Shown here piece by piece: positions 47,478 to 59,266 of a stretch of DNA of 64,000 nucleotides; the first letter of the stretch is position 1, and every line of letters starts with the position of its first letter. The translations under genes were made by a program, and so were the position numbers. Source of the stretch: Stenotrophomonas maltophilia (GTDB lineage Bacteria > Pseudomonadota > Gammaproteobacteria > Xanthomonadales > Xanthomonadaceae); contig WNDS01000003.1 in NCBI GenBank assembly GCA_009912235.1, positions 62,001 to 126,000 of the forward strand, given 5' to 3'. The notes below the pieces were generated by a model, which had not been told where the DNA came from, ran no database searches, and saw only the letters and a list, made by a program, of their open reading frames with translations.

Positions 47478-48944
47478 TCAGAGTTCGCCCAGGCCGCTGG
47501 CGCGGCCGTCATCGCCCACTTCCAGCAGGCGCAGCGTGTTGGTGGCACCCAGCGTTTCCATGTGCTCGCCGCTGGTGAACACCACGCGGTCGCCGGCCTG
47601 CAGCAGTTCCGCTTCCACCAGCAGGCGGATGCTGCCACGTGCGGCTTCGCGCGGGGTCAGGCCACGGCTGTCGAAGTTGATCGGGAACACATCGCGCATC
47701 AGCGCCATCTGGCGGCGTGCACCGTCATGGCGGGTGACCGCGAACACCGGCGCCGAGGCACGGAAGCGCGATAGGTAACGCGCGGTGCCACCGGACTTGG
47801 TCATCGCCACGATGGCGCGCACGCCCACGTGCTGGGACAGGAACATGGTGGCCATGGCGATGGCCTGGTCGGCACGTTCCAGGCCACGCGGGGTAGCGCC
47901 GAAATCGGTGTCGATCTGGAACTGGCGCTCGGCGCCCAGGCAGATGCGGGCCATCGCTTCCACGGCCTTCACCGGGTAGGCGCCGGCGGCGGTTTCAGCC
48001 GACAGCATCACCGCATCGGTACCGTCGATGACCGAGTTGGCCACGTCCAGCACTTCGGCGCGGGTCGGAATCGGGCTTTCCACCATCGACTGCAGCATCT
48101 GCGTGGCGGTGATCACCACCTTGTTCTGCGCCAGCGAGGCCTTGATGATCTTCTTCTGCAGGCCCGGCAGTTCGGCATCGCCGATTTCCACGCCGAGGTC
48201 GCCACGGGCCACCATCACCACGTCGCTGGCATCGACGATCTCTTCCAGGTTCTCGATGGCTTCGGTGCGTTCGATCTTGGACACCAGCGCGGCGTAGCAG
48301 CCGTGCGATTCGGCGATCTCACGCGCATCGTTCATGTCCTGCGCGTTGCGGCAGAACGAGACGGCGATGAAATCCACGCCGATCTTGGCCACGATGCCGA
48401 TCAGCTCCTTGTCGCGCTCGGTCAGCGCGCCCAGCGACAGGCCACCGCCCTGCTTGTTCAGGCCCTTGCGGTCGGACAGCGGGCCATCGTTGAGCACGGT
48501 GTTGATGATGCGCTCGCCCTGCACTTCCACCACCTGCAGCTGCATCAGGCCATCGTCGAGCAGCAGCACATCGCCCGGGCCCACGTCCTGCGGCAGGCCC
48601 AGGTAGCTCACGCCCACCTGGGTGCTGTCACCGGCCGGTGCGTTGGGCGCAGCGACCAGGTCGAAACGGTCACGGGCCTTCAACTGCACCTTGCCTTCGG
48701 CAAAGCGCTCGATACGGATCTTCGGGCCCGGCAGGTCGGCCAGGATGCCCACTTCCACGCCCACACGGGCCGCGGCGGCGCGCACATCGGCGGCACGCTT
48801 GGCCTGGCCGGACGGGTCGCCGTGGCTGAAGTTGAGGCGGACCACATTCACGCCAGCGCGGAACAGATCCTCCAGCACACCCGGCGGATCGGTGGCCGGG
48901 CCGAGGGTGGCAAGGATCTTGGTGCGACGCTGACGGTCAAACAT
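47478..48944 (-). CDS. pyk: Pyruvate kinase
   Basis: Produces ATP and pyruvate from phosphoenolpyruvate. The 488-residue protein shows RRTKILATLGPATD, VNVVRLNFSHGDP, ILADLPGPKIRIERF, FIAVSFCRNAQDM, SKIERTEAIENLEEI (catalytic Lys) and VMVARGDLGVEIGDAELP with the downstream ATQMLQSMVESPIPTRAEV motif, then the allosteric C-terminal domain (VAMTKSGGTARYLSRFR). The start at 48944 is the family N-terminus; an upstream open frame is not supported. Transcribed towards fba. Confidence 0.95.
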   Translation of the reverse strand: MFDRQRRTKILATLGPATDPPGVLEDLFRAGVNVVRLNFSHGDPSGQAKRAADVRAAAARVGVEVGILADLPGPKIRIERFAEGKVQLKARDRFDLVAAPNAPAGDSTQVGVSYLGLPQDVGPGDVLLLDDGLMQLQVVEVQGERIINTVLNDGPLSDRKGLNKQGGGLSLGALTERDKELIGIVAKIGVDFIAVSFCRNAQDMNDAREIAESHGCYAALVSKIERTEAIENLEEIVDASDVVMVARGDLGVEIGDAELPGLQKKIIKASLAQNKVVITATQMLQSMVESPIPTRAEVLDVANSVIDGTDAVMLSAETAAGAYPVKAVEAMARICLGAERQFQIDTDFGATPRGLERADQAIAMATMFLSQHVGVRAIVAMTKSGGTARYLSRFRASAPVFAVTRHDGARRQMALMRDVFPINFDSRGLTPREAARGSIRLLVEAELLQAGDRVVFTSGEHMETLGATNTLRLLEVGDDGRASGLGEL

Positions 48945-49176
48945 GGTGTAGAGGCCTCTCCCGGGGAAAGGAGGAAAATTAGCACATCCTTCACACCCCA
49001 TGTATGCGTTTACACCCTTGCAGCGTCTGGCTCTGCGAGATGTCCAGCGGACACCGGCAGGCCGCCCGGCAGGACAGCCCCGGGGCAAGCGGGACATGCG
49101 GGGGCGTAGGGTGCCGTGCGCCGGTGCCCAGTACGGCCACGGCGACGGCGGTGCAGACCGCCGTCGCACGTGGTGT

Positions 49177-49842
49177 TCAGCCCAGCAGCGGCAGCAGCTG
49201 CGCGGGCGCGTCCACCAGGTGGCCGGCACCTGCCTGGGTCAACTCCTCGGCCCCGCCGAAGCCCCACAGCACACCGACATTGCGCAGTCCGTGGTGCAGC
49301 GCGCTTTCGATGTCCATGCGGCGGTCGCCGATCATCCAGCAGTCGGCAGGCTGCAGCTGCAGGCGATGCAGTGCCTCGCCCACCAGCTCCGGCTTGTTGC
49401 TGCGCGAGCCGTCCAGGGTGGAGCCGATCACGTCCTCGAACAGCCAGCCGAACGGCAGGTGCTGCAGGATGCGCCGCGCATGCGGTTCGTTCTTGGCGGT
49501 CACCACGGCCAGCCGGTGGCCGCGTGCATGCAGCGCGCGTACCGTCTCTTCGATGCCCGGGTACACGGTGTGCTCGCGCCAGCCCTCGGCATCGAAACGT
49601 TCCCGGTAGTAGCCCACCGCCTGCTCGACACGCTCGGGTTCGCCGAACAGAGGGGTGAAGGTGACCCGCAGCGACGGACCGATCCAGCCCAGCAGCGTTT
49701 CCTGCGGCGGCACCGGGTAGTCCATCTTCTGCAGCGCGTGAGCGATGCAGCGGGTGATGCCCACCTCCGAATCGATCAGCGTACCGTCCATGTCGAAGAA
49801 GAGCGTGGCACGGCCTTCTCCGTCCCGCATGGCGGTGCTCAT
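49177..49842 (-). CDS. HAD-superfamily phosphatase (Gph/PGP-like)
   Basis: The 221-residue protein has the HAD motifs [15 protein letters not shown] (nucleophile Asp), VVTAKNEP (motif II), KPELVGEAL (motif III Lys) and [14 protein letters not shown] (motif IV), with an alpha-helical cap, as in phosphoglycolate phosphatase-like enzymes. Its start overlaps the pgk stop by four bases (ATGA), so it is expressed with pgk; a role in clearing glycolytic by-products is a reasonable inference. Confidence 0.9.
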   Translation of the reverse strand: MSTAMRDGEGRATLFFDMDGTLIDSEVGITRCIAHALQKMDYPVPPQETLLGWIGPSLRVTFTPLFGEPERVEQAVGYYRERFDAEGWREHTVYPGIEETVRALHARGHRLAVVTAKNEPHARRILQHLPFGWLFEDVIGSTLDGSRSNKPELVGEALHRLQLQPADCWMIGDRRMDIESALHHGLRNVGVLWGFGGAEELTQAGAGHLVDAPAQLLPLLG

Positions 49843-51014
49843 GCGCCGCGTGCGGCCAGGGCGGCCACCGCCGGCAGGGTCTTGCCTTCCAGGAATTCCA
49901 GGAACGCGCCACCCCCGGTGGAGATGTAGCTGACATCGGCGGCGATATCGAACTTGTCCACGGCGGCCAGGGTGTCACCGCCACCGGCGATGGAGAAGGC
50001 CGGCGAGCTGGCGATGGCGCGGGCCAGCGCCTCGGTGCCCTTGCTGAAGGCTTCGAACTCGAACACGCCCACCGGGCCGTTCCAGACCACGGTACCGGCC
50101 TTGGCGATCAGCTGCGCGTACTGCGCGGCGGTCTGCGGGCCGATGTCCAGGATCAGGTCATCGTCGGCCACGGCGTCCACGGCCTTCACTTCGGCGGCGG
50201 CATCGGGCAGGAACTGCTTGGCGGTGACCACGTCCACCGGCAGCGGAATGGCCGCGCCACGCGCCTGCGCGTCGGCCACGATCTTCTTCGCGGTATCCAG
50301 CAGGTCCGGTTCGTACAGCGACTTGCCGACCTTGTAGCTGGCCGCGGCGATGAAGGTGTTGGCGATGCCACCACCGACGATCAGCTGGTCGACCTTGCCG
50401 ACCAGGTTGGCCAGCAGTTCCAGCTTGGTGCTGACCTTGCTGCCGGCCACGATGGCCAGCAGCGGCTTGGCCGGGGCATCCAGCGCCTGTGCCAGCGCAT
50501 CCAGTTCGGCCATCAGCAGCGGGCCACCGGCGGCCACCGAGGCGAAGCGGATGACGCCGTGGGCGGAGGCCTGCGCACGGTGCGCGGTACCGAAGGCATC
50601 CATCACGAACACATCGCACAGGGCGGCGTACTTCTTCGACAGGGCCTCGTCATCCTTGCCCTCGCCAACGTTCATGCGGCAGTTTTCCAGCAGCACCAGC
50701 TGGCCCGGCAGCACGTCCACGCCATCGACCCAGTCGCGCACCAGCGGCACATCGCGGCCCAGCAGCGCGGACAGGCGCTGCGCCACCGGCGCCAGCGAGT
50801 CCTCTTTGGTCCACACGCCTTCCTTCGGGCGCCCCAGGTGCGAGGTGACCATCACCGCTGCGCCCTGCTCCAGCGCGCGCTTGAGCGTCGGCAGCGACGC
50901 GGTGATGCGCTGTTCGGAGGTGATGCGGCCGTTCTCGATCGGCACGTTGAGATCCTGGCGGATCAGCACGCGCTTGCCGGAGAGGTCGAGGTCGGTCATG
51001 CGGGCGATGGACAT
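49839..51014 (-). CDS. pgk: Phosphoglycerate kinase
   Basis: Transfers phosphate from 1,3-bisphosphoglycerate to ADP. The 391-residue protein has [92 protein letters not shown] and the nucleotide-binding [12 protein letters not shown]. The start [16 protein letters not shown] at 51014 is preferred. Coupled to the HAD gene downstream. Confidence 0.97.
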   Translation of the reverse strand: MSIARMTDLDLSGKRVLIRQDLNVPIENGRITSEQRITASLPTLKRALEQGAAVMVTSHLGRPKEGVWTKEDSLAPVAQRLSALLGRDVPLVRDWVDGVDVLPGQLVLLENCRMNVGEGKDDEALSKKYAALCDVFVMDAFGTAHRAQASAHGVIRFASVAAGGPLLMAELDALAQALDAPAKPLLAIVAGSKVSTKLELLANLVGKVDQLIVGGGIANTFIAAASYKVGKSLYEPDLLDTAKKIVADAQARGAAIPLPVDVVTAKQFLPDAAAEVKAVDAVADDDLILDIGPQTAAQYAQLIAKAGTVVWNGPVGVFEFEAFSKGTEALARAIASSPAFSIAGGGDTLAAVDKFDIAADVSYISTGGGAFLEFLEGKTLPAVAALAARGA

Positions 51015-51267
51015 AGTCAACTCGTTGGCTCGGGGATGGGAGGCCGCAGGGCGGCAGATGCCCATTGTACCGCCCCGGCCCGGCAGATTCCCGCTGATGC
51101 CCGGCCCGGCGGGTGGCGCTCCGCGCGCCGCGTGGAGCGCTGTTGTGGATCCACGTCATGCGTGGATGGGTTTTCATTTCAATCAACAGCCATCCACGCA
51201 TGGCGTGGATCTACGCAGAGCACGGCAACGCGGCCCCCGGTGAATGGCGTCCTGCGCTGCTGTCGGC
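51015..51267. other. Gap between pgk and DUF3999 genes (253 bases)
   Basis: Holds the pgk promoter region on its left (short AT tract near 51060) and the REP pair at 51141-51217. No gene supported. Confidence 0.5.
51141..51217. repeat. REP elements upstream of pgk
   Basis: GTGGATCCACGTCATGCGTGGATGG, then CATCCACGCATGGCGTGGATCTACGC; the second matches the elements at 41103 and 41244. Confidence 0.7.
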
Positions 51268-52650
51268 CTACTCTGCCGCCGCCGGCTTCTGCCGCAGCAG
51301 GCTCAGCGCCAGGCCGCCCACCACCAGCACGCCCGCACCCAGCAGCGCCCACAGCAGCCACGCCTTCCAGTCACGCGCGGGGCTCAACGCCGCATTGCCG
51401 GCCAACGGCTGTACCGCGCCCTGCACCTGCACCTGGGTCGGCTGCCATGCCGGGTCATTGCGCTGGCGCAGCTGCTCGATCATCGTGCCCACCGGTGCGT
51501 CCACGCGCTGCGCCGTGGCACTGCCCACCGCCAGCGCATACGGCCCTGCACCCTGGCTCAGGAAAACCATCACTTCGGGCTGGTAGCCCAGCCGCAGCGT
51601 GGGCGGCGTTGCGCTGTCACCCGATGCAGCCTGCAGCCGCCAGTAGCGATCGCGGTGGCTGCCGCCCAGTGCCTGCGGCCCGGACTGCTGCGCCGCCGCG
51701 CCCTGCCCATCCTGGCCCAGCTGGTAGGCAATCCACGGCCCGGCACGCTGCTGCCACGGCGCGTCTTCGTCGTCACGGCTGTACAGCGTCCACTGCACCA
51801 GGCTGTTGTCGGCGGTTTCCACGTTGGCCTGCCCCACCGGGAAGCGGCCCTCCGCGGTGAAGGTGTAATTGCCCTTGCCCGCCGGCGTGGCCGCCAGTGA
51901 CAACCACTGCCAGGGCAGTGCCGCGCGCGTGGGCGGCAGCTCGACCTGCATGCCCTGCAACGCCGGCAATGCCGCACTGCCCGGCGGCAGGATGCGCAGG
52001 TAGCGTGCGCCGGCCTCCACCGGCAGGCGGCGCTGCAGCAGGCGCTTGCCACCCTGCTGCAGATCCACCAGCGGCGCGCTGCCCAGCAGCGGGTGCCGCT
52101 GCTGCAGATCATCGCTGGCATCGACCTGCACCTGTGCCTGCAGCGGCTGCGCGCCGTCGCCCCAGTCCAGCAGCAACGCGGCGATGCGCTGTTCGTGCAG
52201 TGCGCTGGCGTCGACCAGCCAGCCGCCGGCGCTGCGGGCATCGCTGCCGTCGCCCAGCCGTGCTTCCACGCGGCGCACGCGGCCATCGGTATCGCGCTCG
52301 GTCAGCAGCTGCAGGTCATTGCGCTGGCGTGCATCCAGCGGCGGCAGCACGAACCACGGCGCCTCCTGCTGCTGCGGCGGCTGCGCCAGCGGCTGGTCCG
52401 GTGCCAGCAGCGCGGCGGGCACGGCCTGGCCGGCGGCATTGAACACCTGCACATCGGCCAGCTGCGGCGACCAGGCACGGCGATAGATCTCCGGCGTCAG
52501 CGTCACCCGGTACGCACCGGCAGGTGCGCCGGGCATGTCCAGCCCCCACTGTTCGGCGTAGCGCGCGCGGTAGTCATCACCGCTCTGCGCCATCGCGCCA
52601 GCCGCCATCACCAGGCCAGCCAGCAGCAGCATCGGGCTCCACGTCTTCAT
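51268..52650 (-). CDS. DUF3999-type secreted/anchored protein
   Basis: The 460-residue protein has a signal peptide (MKTWSPMLLLAGLVMAAGAMAQ), a long beta-rich region (YRVTLTPEIYRRAWSPQLADVQVFNAAGQ, split here), and one C-terminal membrane helix (WLLWALLGAGVLVVGGLALSLL). This architecture and the partner gene identify the DUF3999 family, which occurs almost always next to DUF2339. Its ATG overlaps the stop of the DUF2339 gene by four bases. Function unknown; probably acts in the periplasm with the membrane partner. Confidence 0.82.
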   Translation of the reverse strand: MKTWSPMLLLAGLVMAAGAMAQSGDDYRARYAEQWGLDMPGAPAGAYRVTLTPEIYRRAWSPQLADVQVFNAAGQAVPAALLAPDQPLAQPPQQQEAPWFVLPPLDARQRNDLQLLTERDTDGRVRRVEARLGDGSDARSAGGWLVDASALHEQRIAALLLDWGDGAQPLQAQVQVDASDDLQQRHPLLGSAPLVDLQQGGKRLLQRRLPVEAGARYLRILPPGSAALPALQGMQVELPPTRAALPWQWLSLAATPAGKGNYTFTAEGRFPVGQANVETADNSLVQWTLYSRDDEDAPWQQRAGPWIAYQLGQDGQGAAAQQSGPQALGGSHRDRYWRLQAASGDSATPPTLRLGYQPEVMVFLSQGAGPYALAVGSATAQRVDAPVGTMIEQLRQRNDPAWQPTQVQVQGAVQPLAGNAALSPARDWKAWLLWALLGAGVLVVGGLALSLLRQKPAAAE

Positions 52651-55353
52651 GCGGTTTCCTCCTCGGCACGGGCCCGCGGCGGGGCCGGTGCCAGATACCC
52701 CACGACCGTGCACAGCAGGCCGTAGGCAATGAACGATGCAATACCCAGCAGGTTGCCCAGGTGCTGGCGGTCGATCAGCACCAGCTTGGCCAGCACCACA
52801 CCCATCAGCACCGCGCCGACCATCCACAGCACGCGCTGGCCACGCTTGGAGCCCCACACCCAGGCAATCACGCCCAGCACGCTCCACAGCGCGGTCAGGC
52901 TGGTCTGCGCCAGGCTGGAACGCCACAGCGCGCTGCTCCAGCCAATGCCGCCCCAGTGGTGCACGCCATGCAGCACCAGGCTGGTGAGGGCGATGAACCC
53001 GGCCACGGCCAGCACCGGCACGCGCAGGCGCTGCAGGGCTGCCGGCGCCTGCGTGCTGTACAGCCAGCGCGCCAGCAGCAGGCTGGCCCACTGCGCCAGT
53101 TCGGCCGGGTTGAGCAACGGCAGCCACGGCAGCGGCGCGGCCCAGCCGGCCAGCCACTGGCCAGCGCACCAGCCCAGCGCCAGCAGCGCGAACAGCAGGC
53201 CCTGCAGCGGCAGGCGCATGCGGTCGAACGCCTCGCCCAGCGGCCAGCGGCCAGCGCAGCCACTGCCACGTGCGCACGCTCAGTGCGGCCAGCAGCCACC
53301 ACGGCAGGGTCACCAGCAACACGGTCCAGCCCTGCGCCAGGGCCGCCTGGTCGGCGCCCCACAGCGCAAGCAGTGACAGCACGGTCGGCCACAGCAGCCG
53401 CCACACGAACTGCGCCAGGCGGGCCACGCCATCGCCACCGCGCCGCAGGCACAGCAGCGTGCGCACACCGAGCAGCGCGTACACCGCCCAGGCCAGGCTA
53501 CCGTAGCCGGCGAACGGCTGGTGGTGGATGGCACTCTGCAGCAGCGCCAGCGGGAAGGCGGTGGCCAGCATCACCAGCGCAGTGGCGCCCAGCGCGCGTG
53601 CCGGCCGGCGGCGTTGCACCTCCGCTGCCAGCCACGCGGTCACCGCGGCCAGGATCAGAACCGCGTCCACCTGCGGCTTGGTATCGATGAAGCGCACGAT
53701 GTCGTGCAGGAAACCGCCGAGCCACCACAGCACGCCCCACAGGTAATAGACCAGGGCGATGTCATGGCGCTGGCGCTGCTGGTAGCTCAACGCCGAGGCG
53801 AACCCGGCCAGGGCCAGCAGCAGTGCGCCGACCGCCGTGGGATTGAGCAGGAAGCGCAGGTCCTGATGCCAGTGGTCAGCGCCGGCCACGAAGGCGAACG
53901 CGGCCCCCAGCTGCAGCAGCGCCCCGGTCACCTGCGGCAGCCAGCGCTGCTGGCGCAGCCCCAGCCAGACCAGGCCGGCGCCTTCCAGCGCGAACACCGC
54001 CCCGGTGGCACGCTCCGACAGCGCCAGCGGCACCGCCAGCGTGGCAAAGCCCACCGCCAGCACCGCATGCGACTGCGCCAGCACGGTGTAGGCGCTGCGC
54101 GCGATGAACGCACGCGCCAGCAGCGCATACAGCGCGGCCAGGCCCAGCGCGCACAATGCCAGCGTCATCGGCTGGTCGTGCAGCATCGCTGCCTGCAGCG
54201 AGAACGCCACCAGCGGCGTGCCGAACACCAGGCTGCCATCGACGATGCCCGACCGGCCGCTGTGCTGGCGGCGCGCGTAGAACAGCGGAATCAGCAGGTA
54301 GAAGGCGAAGAACAGCAGCAGGAACGGTTCGGTGCTGGCGAACTTTTCCGGCACGTACTGCAGCACGCCCCACACGGTGGCAATGCCGAAGGTGAAGGCA
54401 AAGCCGAGCAGGTTCAGCGCACGCCATGGGCGGAACCAGGCGATGGCGAACACGCCGGCATTGAGCACGGCGTAATAGCTGAACAACGCCACGTGGTTGC
54501 CGCTGCCGGTGGACAGCCACAGCGGTGCCATGAAGCCGGCCAGGATGTCCAGCACCGCCAGCGTGCGCGAGTTCTGCACCACCGCCAGCACGCACAGCCC
54601 GGCCACCAGCGCGATGGAACTGGCGAAGGCGAAGCCCGCCGGCAGCAGGTCGAAGCGCTTGAACGCGGCGAACACGGTGAGCAGCAGCACGCCGATGGCG
54701 CCGCCCTGCAGCGCCAGGGCGAACATGCGCCGGCGCCCGCGCTGGTGCCAGCCGAAGCCCAGCAGGGCCAGCGCGGCGGCGCTGATGCCGGCCAGGCGCA
54801 GCTCGATCGGCACCACCAGCCAGCCCTGGTCGCTGACGTACTTCAGCAGCGCGGCCACGCCGGCCAGCAGCACCAGCATGCCGATCTTCACCGGCACGTT
54901 GCCTTCGCTGAACCAGCGTTTGACCGCGCCCAGCACGCGCTCGCCCAGCCCCGGGCCGCGCGGCGGCGGCGGTACCTGTGGCGGTTCTGGCACCGCAGGC
55001 GCGGCCGTGGCAACCGCGGCAGCCACCTCGGGCTCTGCCGGCAGCGGGGGAATCTCCGGCGGCTGCGGCGGTGTTGCCGGCGCCACGGCGGCAGCAACCG
55101 GCGCGGGCGCGGCGGCATGCGGCCAGAGGAACGCCGGGGTGTCCGCGTCCTCCTGCCCCACCGCGGCGTCGGCGTGGGTTGGGGTGCGCAGCGGGGCCAG
55201 CAGCGCGGCCGGTGCCTGCCCGCGCAGTTCGGCCACGGTCTCTTCCAGCACGCCAACACGCCGGCGCAGGCCGGCCACCATCACCAGGGCCACCATCAGC
55301 ATCAGCGGGATGGCCAGCAACACCAGCACCACCAGGACGATCAACGCTTCCAT
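52647..55353 (-). pseudogene. DUF2339 multi-spanning membrane protein, frameshifted by a 7-bp duplication
   Basis: Very large integral membrane protein (about 900 residues as repaired). It starts with one helix (MEALIVLVVLVLLAIPLMLM) and a Pro/Ala-rich linker, then more than 20 hydrophobic segments beginning VPVKIGMLVLLAGVAALLKYVSDQGW, typical of DUF2339. At 53238-53251 the heptamer CAGCGGC is present twice in tandem; removing one copy continues PLGEAFDRMRLPLQGLLFALLALG to the stop at 52647. As read, translation passes into another frame and misses the last membrane helices. It is coupled to DUF3999. Confidence 0.85.
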
Positions 55354-55437
55354 TCCTGCCTTCCAGAGCGGGCCCCGCGGCCACGATGGCCAGCGGGCGG
55401 ACGCCCCATGCTACGACAGGCACGGCCCCACAAACGA

Positions 55438-55462
55438 CAAACCCCGGCCAGGCCGGGGTCTG
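55438..55462 (-). terminator. Terminator of gapA
   Basis: ACCCCGGCC-A-GGCCGGGGT stem at 55441-55459 with an A-rich left flank that becomes a T-rich tail on the minus strand. It lies 28 bases after the gapA stop. Confidence 0.7.
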
Positions 55463-55489
55463 CAGTGCAGCACAGGAACGCAGCGGGCC

Positions 55490-56627
<1,138 letters not shown>

Positions 56628-56686
56628 AGCGTTAGCGCCGGGTGAGGACGAGACTGGCCGCATCCACCCGCAACGAGAGTCCCCCC

Positions 56687-57316
56687 ATGCGCAAGACCTC
56701 CCCCCTCCTCCTGGCCGGTCTGGCCGCCACCCCGTCTCTGGCCGCGGCCCCGGCGATGGCCCAGTCCAAGGGCGACTGGACCGTGTCGGCCGGCGTGCAC
56801 CAGGTGGCGCCGAAGTCCAACAACGGCACGCTGGCCAACGGCACGTTGAAGGTGGACATCGGCAAGGACATCAAGCCGACCATCACCGGTGAATACTTCA
56901 TCGCAGACAACCTGGGCATCGAAGTGCTGGCCGCGCTGCCGTTCAAGCACGACATCAACATCGCCGGCCTGGGCCGGGTGGGCAGCACCAAGCACCTGCC
57001 GCCGGTGGTGACCCTGCAGTACCACTTCAACAGCGCCGGCACGGTGTCGCCGTTCATCGGCGCGGGCCTGAACTACACCACCTTCTTCAGCGAGCACACC
57101 ACTGGCGCGCTGGCCGGCAGCAGGCTGCAGCTGAAGGATTCGTGGGGCCTGGCCGCGCACGCCGGCGTGGACATCAAGCTCAGTGAGAAGGGCGCGCTGC
57201 GCGTGGACCTGCGCTGGATCGACATCGACAGCACGGTGAAGCTGGACGGCGAAAAGCTGGGCAAGGTCAACATCGACCCGCTGGCCTACGGCGTGTCCTA
57301 CGTTTTCAAGTTCTAA
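56687..57316 (+). CDS. ompW: OmpW-family outer membrane protein
   Basis: Eight-stranded beta-barrel of 209 residues. A signal peptide (LAGLAATPSLAAAPAMA) precedes GDWTVSAGVHQVAPKSNNG, the typical OmpW N-terminus. Other family traits: ITGEYFIADNLGIEVLAALPFKH, HLPPVVTLQYHFN, SPFIGAGLNYTTFF, AHAGVDIKLSEKGALRVDLRWIDID and the terminal YVFKF with a C-terminal Phe. A candidate FNR site precedes it and a good terminator follows. Confidence 0.92.
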   Translation: MRKTSPLLLAGLAATPSLAAAPAMAQSKGDWTVSAGVHQVAPKSNNGTLANGTLKVDIGKDIKPTITGEYFIADNLGIEVLAALPFKHDINIAGLGRVGSTKHLPPVVTLQYHFNSAGTVSPFIGAGLNYTTFFSEHTTGALAGSRLQLKDSWGLAAHAGVDIKLSEKGALRVDLRWIDIDSTVKLDGEKLGKVNIDPLAYGVSYVFKF

Positions 57317-57384
57317 GCGGCGCATTGGGCGCGGGGGCAACGTCCCTTGCGCCCGGCGACACGCGCTCCCCCCGCAGCAGGTTT

Positions 57385-57413
57385 GCCCCGGTGTGTGTGC
57401 CGGGGCCCTTTTT
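57385..57413 (+). terminator. Terminator of ompW
   Basis: GCCCCGG-TGTGTGTG-CCGGGGC stem followed by CCTTTTT, 69 bases downstream of the ompW stop. Confidence 0.8.
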
Positions 57414-57474
57414 CCGGCTGCGGCGCGCGCAGCGGTGTCCGCCGACAGTCACCCTGCCCGGCTAGAATGGCCGG

Positions 57475-58297
57475 ATGAAATCCCTGAACGCACTCTTTCT
57501 GGCCGCTGCCCTGGCACCGGCCCTGCTGACCCTGTCCACGCCCCCACGCCTGGGGCGCACAGGGCCGCCGCCTTGTGACCGAAGTGGCCGAACCGCGCCT
57601 GACCCCGGCCGCACGTGCCGAAGTCGACCGCCTGCTCGCCCTGGAACCCGGTGAAACGCTGGCCAGCATCGCACCGTGGGCCGACCAGCTGCGCGCGAAA
57701 GACCCCGGCCTGGGCCGCCGCTCGGCGCGCTGGCATTACATCAACATGGCCGAAGACGGTTGCCGCTACGAACCGGCCAAGCACTGCAAGGGCGGCAACT
57801 GCATCATCGAGGCGCTGAAGGCACAGACCACGATCCTGGGCGACCGCAGCCAGCCCGATGCGGTGCGCCTGCAGGCGCTGAAGTTCGTGGTGCACCTGGT
57901 CGGTGACATCCGCCAGCCGATGCACGCCGGCTACGGCCACGACAAGGGCGGCAACGACGTGCAGGTGCAGTACAACGGCCGCGGTACCAACCTGTATTCG
58001 CTGTGGGGCAGCGGCATGCTCAACACCCGCAAGCTGGACGATGCCGGCTACCTGCCGGTACTGCAGGCACTGCCGGCACCGAAGCTGGCGCGCAGCGATG
58101 CCCAGCGCGACCCGCAGCGCTGGGCCGAAGCCAGTTGCCGCATTGCCGTTAAACAGGGCGTTTACCCCTACGGGCGTAAGCTCGGTGACGAGTACACCCA
58201 GCGCTACCGCCCCGTGGCCGAGAGCGAACTGCGGTTGGCCGGTGAACGGCTGGCCCAGCTGTTGAACACCGTGCTGGTGGCCAACGCTCGCGGCTGA
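57475..58297 (+). pseudogene. S1/P1-type nuclease, frameshifted at the N-terminus with a lost zinc ligand
   Basis: Secreted zinc nuclease of the S1/P1 family. The start MKSLNALFLAAALAPALLTLS is a signal peptide, but a one-base excess in the C run at 57541-57545 shifts the frame just before the mature N-terminus. The repaired sequence reads WGAQGRRLVTEVAEPRL. In the family the second residue group is G-H, where His is a zinc ligand; here codon CGC encodes Arg. The rest is intact: WHYINMAEDGCRYE, ALKFVVHLVGDIRQPMHAGYG, NDVQVQYNGRGTNLYSLW. Loss of the ligand, if real, would impair the trinuclear zinc site independently of the frameshift. Confidence 0.78.
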
Positions 58298-59115
58298 TGC
58301 CGAGGAACACCGTCATGCCCGTGCAGGTCCAGTCGTTTTTCCATCGTGACAGCAACACCTTCAGCTACCTGGTCAGCGACCCGGCCAGCGGCGAGGCGGC
58401 GCTGATCGACCCGGTGCTGGATTACAACTCGGACACCGACGCGGTAAGCGACGCGCCGGTGCGCGACATGCTGGCGGCCCTGGAACAGCAGCAGCTGCAA
58501 CTGCGCTGGCTGCTGGAAACCCACGCCCACGCCGACCACGTGTCGGCGGGGCGCTGGCTGAAGCAGCGCTTCCCACAGGCCACGCTGGCCATTGGGGAAG
58601 GCATTCGCGCGGTGCAGGCCACCTTCGCACCCCGCTACCGGTTGCAGATGCCCGCCGACGGCGCCGCGTTCGATCATCTGTTCGCCGATGGCGAAACCTT
58701 CGCGCTGGGTACGTTGCCGGCACGCATCATCGCCGTGCCCGGCCACACCAGCGACAGCATCGCCTACCTGATCGACGATGCCGTGTTCACCGGCGACTCG
58801 CTGTTCATGCCCGACGGCGGTACCGCCCGCTGCGATTTCCCGGGCGGCGATGCGGCGCAGCTGTACCGTTCGATCCAACGCCTGCTGGCCCTGCCCGATG
58901 CCACGCGTGTGTTCGTCTGCCACGACTACGGCCCGGGCGGGCGCGCGTTCGCCAACGAAACCGCCATCGGCGAGCAGCGGGCACGCAACATCCATGTGCA
59001 TGACGGCGTGGACGAAGCACAGTTCGTGGCCGTGCGCGAGGCGCGGGATGCCACGCTGGACGAACCGAAGCTGATGCAGCCGGCGGTGAAGGCCAATATC
59101 CAGGGCGGGGCGTAA
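58297..59115 (+). CDS. MBL-fold hydrolase, persulfide dioxygenase (ETHE1)-like
   Basis: The 272-residue protein is a metallo-beta-lactamase fold with ALIDPVLDYNSDTD, the HxHxDH motif LETHAHADHVSAGRWLK, VPGHTSDSIAYLI (His), VFTGDSLFMPDGGTARCDFPGG and VFVCHDYGPGG (His), as in ETHE1 / sulfur-metabolism dioxygenases and Blh proteins. The start MPRNTVMPVQVQSFF at 58297 is used; MPVQVQSFF at 58315 is an alternative. It overlaps the end of the nuclease gene. Probably detoxifies persulfides. Confidence 0.87.
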   Translation: MPRNTVMPVQVQSFFHRDSNTFSYLVSDPASGEAALIDPVLDYNSDTDAVSDAPVRDMLAALEQQQLQLRWLLETHAHADHVSAGRWLKQRFPQATLAIGEGIRAVQATFAPRYRLQMPADGAAFDHLFADGETFALGTLPARIIAVPGHTSDSIAYLIDDAVFTGDSLFMPDGGTARCDFPGGDAAQLYRSIQRLLALPDATRVFVCHDYGPGGRAFANETAIGEQRARNIHVHDGVDEAQFVAVREARDATLDEPKLMQPAVKANIQGGA

Positions 59116-59266
59116 GCCGGGGCAGTCGTCCGTCAGCAGGCGAGCGGCGTCCAGCCGTCACCAGCGTTGCAGCACCCGCTGGCCCGGCATGGGTTCGTGC
59201 GCAAGTGCGGCTGAAGCGAACGGCCAACAGTCCCCACCGCAGCAGAAACGTTCCTCACGTACCCAG

